Below are positions 11,405-22,105 of a stretch of 64,000 bases of DNA, piece by piece; position 1 is the first letter of the stretch, and every line of letters starts with the position of its first letter. The stretch covers positions 33,234,423-33,298,422 of the forward strand of contig OX424566.1 in NCBI GenBank assembly GCA_949152475.1, in the 5' to 3' direction. The translations under genes were made by a program, and so were the position numbers. Under the pieces are notes generated by a model. The model was not told the origin of the DNA. It searched no databases and was given only the letters and a program-made list of their open reading frames with translations. The stretch comes from Terebella lapidaria. Lineage: Eukaryota; Annelida; Polychaeta; Terebellida; Terebellidae.

Positions 11405-11669
11405 CAAGACCTAGTAGCATGCCGATGAAAGTGTTTTTCATCTAATCTATTATGAATAGTTTTCAATAAATTCGAACGAATTTTACAAATACAATCAATG
11501 GGTTTCGAGATATTGAATCAAATAGGCACTCCTTCCGTACATTGCCGAAGATTTTGATCCTGATTTTAGTGTGGGTCACGTGGTTGGTGACGTCAGTTGA
11601 GGCAGACCTGGAAGTACATGTAGCCAGCAAGGTAAAACTGCATGTCGCATATTCATTCCCCTGATGTAT
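11405..11669 (+). repeat. 0.7-kb repeat Y, left part of the copy split by the nest
   Basis: Matches 8540-8785 closely (GCATGCCGATGAAAGTG onward). It continues on the far side of the nest at 37235. The last four bases, GTAT (11666-11669), are the target duplication of the outer LTR element. Confidence 0.85.
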
Positions 11670-13057
11670 TGTAACGGTTTTGGGGCGTACCCAAAGGTTT
11701 CCCCTAGGTAATTATGTTAGTGTTTTGTGATATTATGGTTAAATAACCGTTTATTAGGATGTATATGTGTTTAAAGGTTCATACGGTTCCGTATTGTTAA
11801 TGATTAAAGGGTTTTCCGTCTCGGAACTTAGTAATTTATGATGTCGGTAAAGCCGGAGACGGAGCCGGAACCGGAGACGGAACCGGAGACGGAGCCGGAA
11901 CAATGGAGTACAAAAACGTAATGACGTTATTTCCGGAAGGTCATGTGATCAGCCTCGTTTTCGGTTTAAAAGGTGACGTGTCAGCCACTGATTGGTTCTA
12001 GAGTGTTTTTAGAAATCCGGAAAATATCAGTGTTTTGGCGGACTATGACGTCACAATAGGTTGGTCACGTGACGTGGGTCTCAGGTCTATAAAAGCCCCC
12101 GCTTCACAGCGGACGGCGGAGTTGGTGTCCTGACGTCGACCTGTGCAGACCCCTTCTCCCATAGCAGAGTACTCCCTTGTTCCGGATAGAGTCATCCAGA
12201 TGATAGCAGTTAAGTCTTCCGACTGTGAACTTGGAAAATAAACATGAAAACTTCAACCGAGTTGTTTTTCCGTGTTCGTTAGGGAACTGGAAGTTATAAT
12301 AAAGATAGTTTCCCGGAAAAGACAGTTATACGGAGTAGAGGGAGATAAGACCACAGTCGGTTAAGACCAAGTTGTAACGACGTCTTAGGGTGATCTAAGA
12401 ACCCAGATCACCGAGGAAGGAGACGGAGACGGAGACGGAGGTGGAATTCAACGGAGCAACTACGGAGGCGGTATCGGACGGAGCAGTTGCAGAGACGGGA
12501 ACGACGAAGCAGTTGCAGAGGCGGTACCGGACGACGGAGTTGCAGAGGCAGTACCTGACGGAGCGGTTGCGGTAACCGGAAGTGGGAACACTTCCGAGAT
12601 ACTCCATTTCAGGTGCAGTCGTAGGTTGCGGTGAGGCGGAGCCAACCGGAGCAGATTGCAGTGCGGCGGAACCTGGCAGAGCGGTTGCAGTATTCGGAAA
12701 CGGCAACGTTCCCGGATTCTTTATTCCAGGTGCAGTCGCAGTTTGCAGTAAGACGGAAAACGACGGAGCTGTTGCAGTAAAGCGGTATCCCGACGGAGCA
12801 GTTGCAGTACCCGGAGACGGAAACGCCTCCGGATCCTTACTTTACAGGTGCAGTTGCAGATTAGCAGTCGGACAACGGTTAAGAGGTCCATTCCAGACCA
12901 CGCTACCAACCTTAGAGACTTCTAGCCGGAGATCAACCGTACAGCAGTAGCAGTTTCCCGGAGTTTTACCGTTTCAGCTCCGGTTTTATAACAACTCACC
13001 CACCTCCCTAGAAAACCGGTTCATCAAGACGTCACAGAAGGGTGCAAACCCGTTACA
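11670..13057 (+). repeat. Left LTR of the outer element
   Basis: 1388 bp, beginning TGTAACGG and ending CCGTTACA. It holds a TATA box (12088-12094), an AATAAA (12237-12242) and many GGAGACGG and GGAGCAGTTGCAG words. Its 3' 435 bp match the right end of the element at 36800-37234. Confidence 0.88.
12088..12094 (+). promoter_or_regulatory. TATA box of the outer LTR
   Basis: TATAAAA in a GC-rich setting, followed about 145 bp later by an AATAAA. This is the usual U3-R arrangement of an LTR. Confidence 0.6.
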
Positions 13058-13063
13058 ACTTTT

Positions 13064-13081
13064 TGGTGGCAGCGGTGGGAT
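13064..13081 (+). other. Primer-binding site, tRNA-Leu type
   Basis: TGGTGGCAGCGGTGGGAT lies 6 bases inside the left LTR. It is complementary to CCA plus the 3' acceptor/T-arm end of animal tRNA-Leu species ending ATCCCACCGCTGCCA. This is recalled from known tRNA sequences and was not searched. Confidence 0.65.
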
Positions 13082-13091
13082 CATCTGCAGT

Positions 13092-14369
13092 ATGACTACT
13101 AGACGGGGCAAATTGGCGGAACAGCAGCTGAAGGCAGCCGTGTCGGACACGGAGCAGCCTGTAGGAGCAGTAGGAGCTGAGCCGTTGCAGATGCCGGTCG
13201 CGGAAAAGGAAGCAGTTCGTCCTGCCGAGCGAAAGCTGTTGCAGCCGGAAATGCAGAAAGCAGTTGCAGAAGAGCCCCTTCGGGTTCCTCAAGGAGTACA
13301 GCCTGCAGAGCAGTTAGCAGAGGCGGAAATTAACTTTCCGGACCAGGCTGGCGATCGGGAACCGGATGCGGACCCGGAAGGCGGAGAGAACTTAGTCGAC
13401 AACCTGACCAGATTATTGGCGACCCAAATGGAGGTGTTTCAGCAGCACCTGGCAGTAACCGGAAAGCAGCAGCAGGCAGAAGCAGTACAACAGCCAGCAC
13501 CAAGGGCAGGAGTAGCCAGATTAATGACATACGACGGAACTGATCCGTGGCCGGAATATGAGGCTCACCTCCTTGAATACGCTCGGTACTACCGTTGGAC
13601 AGCAGAGGAAAAGGCGCTGAACTTATGTGTCAGTTTGAGGGGTAACGCCCGCAGCATACTACTGGATCTGTCCGCGGAGCAGAGACGCAGCTTTGATACG
13701 GTTGTGGCGGCATTAAAACAGCAGTTTTGTCCGGGGGAGAAAACATTTGTTTTCCAGGCGGAATTGCAGACACGGAAATTGCAGCCGGAGGAGGAGCTGT
13801 CCGAGCTGGCCAGAGACATACGGAGCAAGACGCGGCTAGCTTACCCAAAAGCAGATCCGGCAACAACAGAAGTGCTCATGAAGATGCATTTCTGCAACAG
13901 CCTGACTAACCGAGATATGCGGTTGTCGGTATTGAAAAGCCACCCGGAAACGCTGTCGCAGGCCCTGGCTTTCGCTACCGAGTATGAGAGTATCATGAAA
14001 ACGGACAACAGCAGACCAGCGGAGCGACACCGGACGAGGCAGCTGAACACGGAGCCGGAGTGGAGCCAGCAGGTGAACGAATTGCGGAAGCAAGCCGAGC
14101 AGACTCAGCAGCAGTTGGCGGATCTGATGACTCAGGTCAAGGAAGCGGTTAGCCGGCAGCAGCAGCAGCGCAGTTCCCGAGCGGATTTAGAATGCTTCAA
14201 CTGTGGCCGGAAGGGGCATTTTGCCCGAGACTGTAGGCAGCCGAAGCAGCAGCAGCAGCGGCGTCAACCACAACAGCAGCAGTCGCCGCGACAACAGCAG
14301 CAGCCGCAGCAGCAGCAGCAGCAACAACTGCAGCAGCCACGACAGCAGCAGCAGCAGCCGGAAAACTAG
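13092..14369 (+). CDS. Gag of the outer Gypsy-type element
   Basis: A 425-codon open frame. The middle (about residues 145-310) has the retrotransposon-gag pattern (YDGTDPWPEYEAHLLEYARY, LRGNARSILLDL). A CCHC zinc knuckle, CFNCGRKGHFARDC, lies near residues 368-381, followed by a Gln-rich tail of CAG-type repeats. Gag proteins of this family form the particle that holds the element's RNA. Treated as part of a fossil element. Confidence 0.9.
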   Translation: MTTRRGKLAEQQLKAAVSDTEQPVGAVGAEPLQMPVAEKEAVRPAERKLLQPEMQKAVAEEPLRVPQGVQPAEQLAEAEINFPDQAGDREPDADPEGGENLVDNLTRLLATQMEVFQQHLAVTGKQQQAEAVQQPAPRAGVARLMTYDGTDPWPEYEAHLLEYARYYRWTAEEKALNLCVSLRGNARSILLDLSAEQRRSFDTVVAALKQQFCPGEKTFVFQAELQTRKLQPEEELSELARDIRSKTRLAYPKADPATTEVLMKMHFCNSLTNRDMRLSVLKSHPETLSQALAFATEYESIMKTDNSRPAERHRTRQLNTEPEWSQQVNELRKQAEQTQQQLADLMTQVKEAVSRQQQQRSSRADLECFNCGRKGHFARDCRQPKQQQQRRQPQQQQSPRQQQQPQQQQQQQLQQPRQQQQQPEN

Positions 14370-14431
14370 AGCGGGTCGCGGAAAAGGGGAAATCCGGGAC
14401 CCGGAAGAGAGGACACCCCCATAACCGGCAG

Positions 14432-17400
14432 GTGGTTCACGGACCCGGTCCCAGGGGCGAGGTGGGCATGTGTGTGACAGCCAGAGTATGCGGAGAGCCA
14501 GTAACGCTGATAATAGACACCGGCAGCACTGTCACAATGCTCAACCTACAAACCTGGGAACGGATCCGGAAACCCGGAATGAAGCTGAAGCGGTCGCCGA
14601 TTCGTCTTTCAATGGTTGACGGAAGTAACATACAGACACATGGCCGGAAAGAACTCCCACTCAACATCGCAGGAGTAGCTGAGACCGTGACGTTCGAGAT
14701 TGCAGACTGTGAAGACGAAGGAATACTGGGGATGGATTTCATCCGTTCCCGAGTATCCGGCATAAACTTCGACCGGATGACCATGCAGATGGGCAGCCAG
14801 GAGGTGTTCCTCACCATGTTCGAGCAGACCAGGGAGCCGTTTCCGATCAACGCTGTAGCAGATTACCAAATTCCGCCGGAAACGGAACAGCTGATTATAG
14901 GACAAGCAGAGAGTGTCCGTGAAGCAGAAGGAGTACTAGAAATGCCGCAGGAGCCTACGGAGAAAAGACCTTGGCTGATCGGGAGAACTTTATCCCGGAT
15001 AAAGCAAGGAACAGTCCCGGTTCGAGTGATTAACGTGATGGCAGAGCCGGTAATCATCAAGAAAGGAGCGCAGTTGGCGACGATGACCACCTTAGCAGCC
15101 GGTTGCAGTGTTGTGCCGTTGGCGGAGCGGAGCCGGAAGGTGCAGATTTCCACGGAGTCGGAGGCCGGGCGGAATTGGAGCGGGTACGAGAAGCTGCGGC
15201 AGTTAGCAGAGCAGACCCAGGATGCAGTGCCGAGTCATTTCCGCGAGAGAGTAACCGACCTCCTATTTCGGAATAAGCTGACCTTCAGTAATGATGTCGG
15301 AGAACTGGGGCAGACCAACGAGGTGCAACATCAGATAAACACGGGCAGTCACCGGCCGATTAAGCAGCCAACCAGACGAATTCCGCCAGACAAGAGAGAG
15401 CTGGTGAGCAGTCTGATTCAGGAGATGAAAGACAAGAACGTCATTGAAGAAAGTAGCAGTCCGTGGGCTTCACCGATTGTCCTCGTGAAGAAAAAGGATG
15501 GGACCACCCGGTTCTGCGTCGATTACCGGCGGTTAAATGCAGTCACGGAGAAAGATGCTTATCCGTTGCCGAGAATAGACGACACCATAGCAGCCTGTGC
15601 AGACGCTAAATGGTTCTCCACTCTCGACCTGACCAGTGGTTACTGGCAGGTCGGGATGGATGAAGACGCCCGGAAAAAGTCGGCCTTCTGTGTTCCCGGC
15701 GGCCTTTACCAGTTCAAAGTGATGAGTTTCGGCTTGTGCAATGCTCCGGGTACGTTCGAGCGGTTGATGGAGAAGGTGCTAGGCGGTTTGTCCTGGAAGA
15801 CCTGCCTCATATATCTGGACGACATCATAGTCTACAGCAAGACCCTGGAGGATCACATCCGTGATCTTCAGGAGGTGTTCAGCAAGCTGAGAGAGGCAGA
15901 CCTAAAAGTCAAACCGTCAAAATGCAAGTTCTTCCAGCCGGAGGTGTCTTTCCTAGGTCACATAGTCGGCAGAGACGGTATCCGCACCGACCCGGCAAAA
16001 ACGGAGGCAGTACGGAAGTGGCGGACACCAACCAACCTGACGGAGCTGCGCAGTTTTCTGGGACTTTGCTCCTATTACCGGAAGTTCGTGCCGAAGTTCT
16101 CCGAGATTGCAGCGCCGCTGAATCACTTGACGGAAAAAGGGGTGCTGTTCCGGTGGCAGACGGAGCAAGAACAGGCATTTGCAGAGCTGAAGAACCGCCT
16201 AGTATCGGCACCGATACTCGGGTACCCAAGGGAGCAAGGCCGTTATATCCTGGACACGGACGCCAGTGACACCGGGCTGGGAGCAGTACTGTCACAGAAG
16301 CAAGGCAACCAGGAGCGGGTGATAACCTACTTGAGCCGCAGCCTAACCAAAGAAGAACGGAGATACTGTGTCACCCGGAAGGAGCTCCTGGCGGTTGTGT
16401 TTGCGGTACAGAAGAATAAGCAGTACTTGCTGGGACGACACTTCCTTCTTCGCACGGATCATGGCAGTCTTACCTGGCTTATGAATTTCAAGGAGCCCCA
16501 GGGGCAGGTAGCCCGGTGGATTGAGCTCCTGAGTGAGTTTCATTTCGACATCGAACATCGTCCGGGGCGAATCCATAATAATGCGGATGCCTTGTCCAGA
16601 TCCCCATGCAGCCAATGCGGAAAAATCGACTGGAAACAAGCCAAGATAGACGCCTGGAACTACGGAGAAAGAATCCGGCAGACACGAAGTGAAGAAACTC
16701 CTCAGCCCAAGCCAAGGAAGGGGGGACGCCGGAAGCGGTCAAGGAGATCGGGCGGAGAAGCAGAACTGACGGAGGAAGCAGTCCCAAGGAAGGCGGTTGC
16801 AGTAGCGGAGAAAGCAGCGTCCCGGAAGCCGGTTGCGGTTGCGGTGACGGAGAAAGCAGCGTCCCGGAAGCCGGTTGCGGTTGCGGTGACGGAGAAAGCA
16901 GCGTCCCGGAAGCCGGTTGCGGTTGCGGTGACGGAGAAAGCAGCGTCCCGGAAGCCGGTTGCGGTTGCGGTGACGGGGAAAGCAGCGTCCCGGAAGCCGG
17001 TTGCGGTTGCGGTGACGGAGAAAGCAGCATCCCGGAAGCCGGTTGCGGTTGCGGTGACGGAGAAAGCAGCGTCCCGGAAGCCGGTTGCGGTTGCGGTGAC
17101 GGAAAAAGCAGTGTCCCGGAAGCTGGTTGCGGTTGCGGTGACGGAGAAGGCAGTTCCAGGAAAAGCGGATGCGGTTGCAGAGCAGATTAGGCTGGCGGAG
17201 AATGCGGACCAGGATACTGTGCTGGGGCAGAAATATCGACCAGATGATTTGCGGAGAATGCAGCAAGCAGAACCTTGGTACTCACTGGTGACGTCGCTGA
17301 TCGACGGGAGCGGTACAGCTGGCAGTGCAGACTTTTCCAGCATGAGCAGCGAGGAGAAAGTGCTGTACGGGATGCGGAAGACCTTGCTGAAAGTCGACGG

Positions 17401-18060
17401 AGTAGTCTACCGGAAATGGAAAACGGCAGAAGGAACCAGCCGAATGCAGTTAATAACCCCGAAGGAGCTGAGACAGGAGATTTTCCGTCTGGCCCACCAG
17501 AGCCGGACGGGAGGACACCTCGGAAGCAGAAGGATGGCGGCTAGCATTCGGAGGCGGTATTTCTGGCCGGCTATGATGCGGGACATAAAGCAGTGGGTGC
17601 TGAGCTGTGACGAATGTGCGTCAAGAAGTATGCAGAACTTGAAACGATCTCCGATGCAGAAATACCGGGTTGGAGCGCCCATGGAAAGGGTGGCAATGGA
17701 CGTGATGGGTCCGTTACCTAAATCCACCCGGGGGAACCGGTACATCTTAGTAATCGGCGATTACTTCACCAAGTGGGTAGAGGCTTACCCGATGCCGAAT
17801 CAGGAAGCGGTGACGGTTGCGGACATATTCGTCAACCAGTTTGCAGCGCGGTACGGTATCCCGATGGAGATACACACCGACCAAGGCAGAAATTTCGAGT
17901 CCGACTTGCTGAGAAATGTTTGCAGAATCCTGGGGATTCACAAGACACGGACAACCGCTTTCCGACCTCAGTCGGACGGTTTCATCGAGCGATTCAACCG
18001 GACGCTGCAGCAGATCCTGAGCCTGTACGTAAGCGAGCGGCAGACCAACTGGGATCAGCT
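14432..18060 (+). CDS. Pol of the outer element, part before the LINE insertion
   Basis: The open frame shows, in order: an aspartic protease (LIIDTGSTVTML, about residue 27), reverse transcriptase (FCVDYRRLN and YLDD, about residue 463), RNase H (DTDASDTGLGAVLSQ, about residue 608), a 42-bp in-frame tandem repeat, the integrase H2C2 zinc finger (HQSRTGGH...CDEC), and most of the integrase core (MDVMGPLP, HTDQGRNFES, DGFIERFNRTL). The domain order is that of Ty3/Gypsy elements. It stops where the LINE begins; the distal part lies beyond 36010. Confidence 0.9.
16809..17155 (+). repeat. 42-bp minisatellite inside pol
   Basis: About eight units at exact 42-bp spacing (unit starts at about 16811, 16853, 16895, 16937, 16979, 17021, 17063, 17105). 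Each encodes 14 residues, EKAASRKPVAVAVT with small changes. It sits in the linker between RNase H and integrase, is in frame throughout, and gives a basic/Val-Ala-rich spacer. The unit-to-unit similarity suggests recent slippage. Confidence 0.9.
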
Positions 18061-18452
18061 AGTAGTAGTAGTAGTAGTAGTAGTTTATTTCCACAGCATG
18101 TATATAACAAAATAATTATTTTATATATGAAAACAAGACACATTGCTGTGGGGGACAGCACATAGCCAAGGCTGTCTTCCCGTGCTGACCCCATGAAATA
18201 GAAAATAGTACAGTTGTTACAGACATCAATGTAATGATACATTTAGCATACATTCATACAGTATGGCATGGTATGTGCTGCCGTCGATGGGATTTAATGC
18301 GCTGACACGCCAATACCCCCACAACGCGAGAATGACACGAGCCACCTGAGCGCCAAGAGGAGAGCATGAAGCAAGTGGTAGCCGCCCAAGGCCACCACCT
18401 GCTTGACCGGGAAGCGATTTTGAATACAGTTATGGACAAGATCATATATTTT
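18061..18452 (-). other. LINE 3' UTR and trinucleotide tail
   Basis: About 390 bp between the ORF2 stop (18453) and the outer-element junction. It ends in about nine TAC/CTA triplets, a microsatellite-like tail in place of poly(A), as in several LINE groups that use simple-repeat 3' ends. Confidence 0.75.
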
Positions 18453-21145
18453 TCAAAAACATTCATTGCAATATGGGTTATCGCAATTCACCACATTACT
18501 GTAACTATCAATTAACTTACGAGTAAGTGATGATTTCAATACGTTTCTGTTAGAACATGTTCTACAGGACGATTCTAAATTGTTCCATACAAGTCCAGCA
18601 TTGTAAAAAGCACAATTTCGGGAAAAATTGGTTCGAGGGATCGGTAGATGTACACAGTTTTCCTTTCGGGTTCTGCTGCTCGATTGGTGTTGCGGATAGA
18701 ATTGGCGGAACGATACCGGAAGACGATCGTTCAGATAGTCAAAAACAAACAAAGCCGATGTCTGGGTATAAAGATCACACAGTTTGATAATATTGCTTCG
18801 TTTAAATAATGGTTCTGTGTGAGATTTGTATTTAGATTTGGTGATTATTCGGATAGCTCTTTTTTGCAGTTTACAAATTTTCCCTATCGAAGCGCTTTTG
18901 CCCCATGCTAATAAGCAGTAGTTTAAATGGCTATGAATTAACGCAAAATACAAAGTTCGCAATGTGTGGTTCGCAAGAACCTTTTTCGCCTTGTTCAGCA
19001 TATATAAATTCTTGGATAATTTATTACCTAAATACCTAATGTGTTGATTCCAGCTGAGGTTGGGGTCTAAGATTAGGCCAAGGAACTTTGTGTCATTTGG
19101 ACTGGTTATATTGGCACATTCAACTATTGTATCATCAATCTTCAAATCTAATTTTCTTGGGATAATTAGTCTAGTGTTAGGAGTGAAGATCATGTATCTA
19201 GTTTTGCTAATATTCAAGGATAATCTATTTGCCTTCAGCCAATTATTGATTGATCGTAATTCAAGGTTTACTGTGGAGAATAGCCGAGTGAAGTTATTGC
19301 CCGAATGGTATAATGTTGTGTCGTCAGCAAACGACAATATATTGAGAGACGTAGAGTATGGGAGATCATTAATATATATCAAAAATAAAAGTGGCCCGAG
19401 AATTGAACCTTGAGGCACTCCGCTATTCATGGATAGGAGACAAGATTTAGCCCCATTCATATCTACGTATTGTTGGCGTTCAGATAAATAGCTTCGAAAC
19501 CACTGGTTACAGATGCCTCTAATGCCGTAGTGATCCAGTTTGCTTAAAAGTATTTCGTGTGACAGCGTGTCAAATGCTTTACTTATGTCTAGAAAAAGGG
19601 CCAAAGTTACGTCTTTCGTTGGCTTATTATTAGCTTCGCTAATCGCCTTTATGAGATGCATTACTGGGTGAATTGTAGAATGCTTTGGTCTGAAACCGTA
19701 TTGATGTTTTGTAAAAATATCATACTTATTCAAGAATGCAAACACTTGTTTGTATATTATTCTTTCAAGTAATTTACTGAATGCGGGAAGTATACTAATA
19801 GGCCTATAATTTTTTATTTCTTTGTTATCGCCAGATTTGTGAATCGGAACGACTTTTGCAATTTTCATATTCTTGGGAAAGGTCCCGGTATTAATACTTA
19901 AATTAAATATGAATGTTAGGACATCTTTTGTTTGTTGAGTCGTGGCTTTCATTACTCTACATGATATATTATCAAAACCTTGACTTAATTTCGGTTTAAT
20001 TTGATTGGCAGCAGATACTATGTCGGCAGGGGTCACAGCTTGCAGAAACATGCTATTATGCAATTTTTGTGGCATTTGGGCTTGATAGTCATTGTCCGGT
20101 TCACTAATCAAATTACTCAGTTCAGTACTAATGCTCGAAAAATATTTATTAAATTCATTTGCTATCACACTCTGGTCATTTATTTCGATATTGTTGATCA
20201 TGAACAAAGACGAAGTTGATTTGGTGTTTTTCCTATTTATAATTTGATTCAAGATTTTCCATGATTCTTTCAAGTTGTATTTACATGATTCAAGTTTATC
20301 ACTATAATAACATTTTTTAGCAATTCTGCATAGCTTGTTGTATATATCAGTATATTCTTTGTATTTATTGATTTTATCCGGAGTTGGTTTAGCTAATTTC
20401 TGTTTGTGTAGTTTTTGTTTCTTTAGAGACGATATCAAAAGGCCTTTGGTGAACCATGGTTGGTGTTTTACAAATTTACTATTGCTGGAAAATGTCTTTA
20501 TTGGGAATGCTCTATCAAAGGCAGATCTGTATAAATCAGAAAATGTATCATACGCATCGTTAGCACACGTTTTAGTATAGACGGTATCGAAGTTCAACAG
20601 GTTCAAAATATTCGAGAAGTTGTCAATATTCGTTTCATTGAAGCAACGGAATTGCTTGGTTTCTTTCGGAATAGTCCGTTCAGTTTTAATTATTAAGAAC
20701 GTGCCAAAATGATCGGCTACGTCCGTTACCAGTATGCCTGGTAGGATTTCATTCCGAGTTGAACAATTCGTGTATATATGGTCAATGAGAGTGGCCGAGT
20801 GGTCGGTGATCCTAGTTGGTTTCGTAATATGGGGAAGGAAACCATTCGTTATTAAATCATTTAAAAATTCGTTTGTTTTGGAATGCTGTGAATAATTCAA
20901 TAAATTTATGTTGAAATCTCCCAATAATACCAGGCTCTTGTTTTTGTCATTTGCTTCAGTGACAATATCGATGATCGACTGGGTGAAAATATCGAGGTCA
21001 GCTCTGGGTGGGGTGTTCGGGCGGTACACGACACCTACGACGATAGATTTGTTATTTAAAATATCATTAACTTCAACGAATAACGTTTCGATCACATGTG
21101 GTATAAATATCGATAAATCTTGGCGAACCTTGTATTTTATAGTGC
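18453..21145 (-). CDS. LINE ORF2, C-terminal endonuclease part and reverse transcriptase
   Basis: An open frame of about 897 codons. The beginning carries the distal half of an APE-type endonuclease (VVGVVYRPN, LLGDFNINLL, DHIYTN, VADHFGTF). Reverse transcriptase follows, with KVVPIHKSGD, NYRPISILPAFSKLLERII, ALFLDISKAFDTLSHEIL, GVPQGSILGPLLFLIYIND and the catalytic FADDTTLY. The C terminus (DRLPVSFRQFY, LVWNNLESS) is typical of Jockey/CR1-superfamily proteins. The protein nicks target DNA and reverse-transcribes the element's RNA at the nick. The frame is cut at 21145 by the LTR element; the first endonuclease part lies at 32105-32541. No stop interrupts the part seen here. Confidence 0.9.
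21142..21145. other. Target-site duplication of the inner LTR element (left copy)
   Basis: GTGC directly before the left LTR, repeated at 32105-32108 directly after the right LTR. If the LTR is taken one base shorter, the duplication is AGTGC (5 bp). Four bases agree with the GTAT duplication of the outer element. Confidence 0.8.
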
Positions 21146-22041
21146 TGTAACAAAACCATGCAACTGCCGCGCTGAAACGTTCGTTAGGAACGGTCACGTG
21201 ATCTACAAAGTCCACTTGCGAAGACACCGTTCGCGGAAGAACCGTTCGCGGAAGCACGATTGCGGAAGCATCATCAGCGGAAGCATCGTTCGCGGAAGAA
21301 CCGTTCGCGGAAGCACGATTGCGGAAGCATCGTCAGCGGAAGCATCAGTCGCGGAAGCACCGTTCGCGGAAGAGGAGCCTTCGCGGAAGAACCGTTCGCG
21401 GACGCAGTCTTCACCACGTGGAGAAGAGTGCGGAAGATACGTTCGCGGACGAAGATGCGCGCGCAGCCACCCTGGCTATATAAGGGAGAGCGGACGGCCG
21501 CTCTGAGAGCACTGCAACAGCGACATCGACCGTGGGGAGATCGTCACCGCCACAGCCAAGGGACTCGACGAACTCCGTGCGGACGACTCCTTCTTCAGGG
21601 CCTTAGAGTCAACCGGGATTTAGACCGACTACCTGGAGAAACCATTCGACTAAGCGGGACGGGAAACTTCAACGGGAAGGGACAGAGAGACGCCGCCGGC
21701 TAAGAACTCTTTTTAGTTGTGCCCTCGTGCACTATTTATTTTTGAAATGTGATCATACAGTGCTCCATGTCTGAACTTCATATTTGTACGTCACGTGGGT
21801 GACCAGCCATACAATTGTAAGTTGATTTGATGTATATAAATCTTCAATTTATTTACATCTGAGTTGCTTCTTGCCTAAGTGAAGCCGGTGAGCTACGGAG
21901 TGATGATACACCAGCGTTGGGGGACACCAATTTAGTGACGGCTCTCGAATCACAACGAGCGGGAGTTACATAAAGTCTATACGATCAGAGAAACCAGGTT
22001 TTTTGGGCCACACCGAAAACAAGTCATTACCAAACGTCACA
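21146..22041 (+). repeat. Left LTR of the inner element
   Basis: Begins TGTAACAAAACC and ends ACGTCACA. It contains six exact TTCGCGGAAG words and several near copies (about 21230-21400), then a TATA box at 21477-21484. A weak match to a primer-binding site starts with TGGTGCACGTGACC just inside the element at about 22045; I could not assign its tRNA. Confidence 0.92.
21477..21484 (+). promoter_or_regulatory. TATA box of the left inner LTR
   Basis: TATATAAG, about 80 bp downstream of the cluster of TTCGCGGAAG words. The right LTR has the same box at 31540-31547, and a third TATATAAG precedes ORF3. Confidence 0.7.
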
Positions 22042-22105
22042 ACTTGGTGCACGTGACCAGGATCCCCGAGGGTCTACTGCCAGGGAACGAACTTCAGCAT
22101 CACTC

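Noticed and set aside
16809-17155. Possible CRISPR-like array
   Set aside because: The units are contiguous, without unique spacers, in frame within a retrotransposon pol gene, and the DNA is eukaryotic.
16488-17343. Long minus-strand frames over the 42-bp minisatellite
   Set aside because: They are shadows of the in-frame repeat in pol, with simple repetitive translation.
21230-21400. TTCGCGGAAG array as heat-shock elements
   Set aside because: TTC and GAA are separated by three bases; heat-shock elements need two. A STAT-type spacing fits better.
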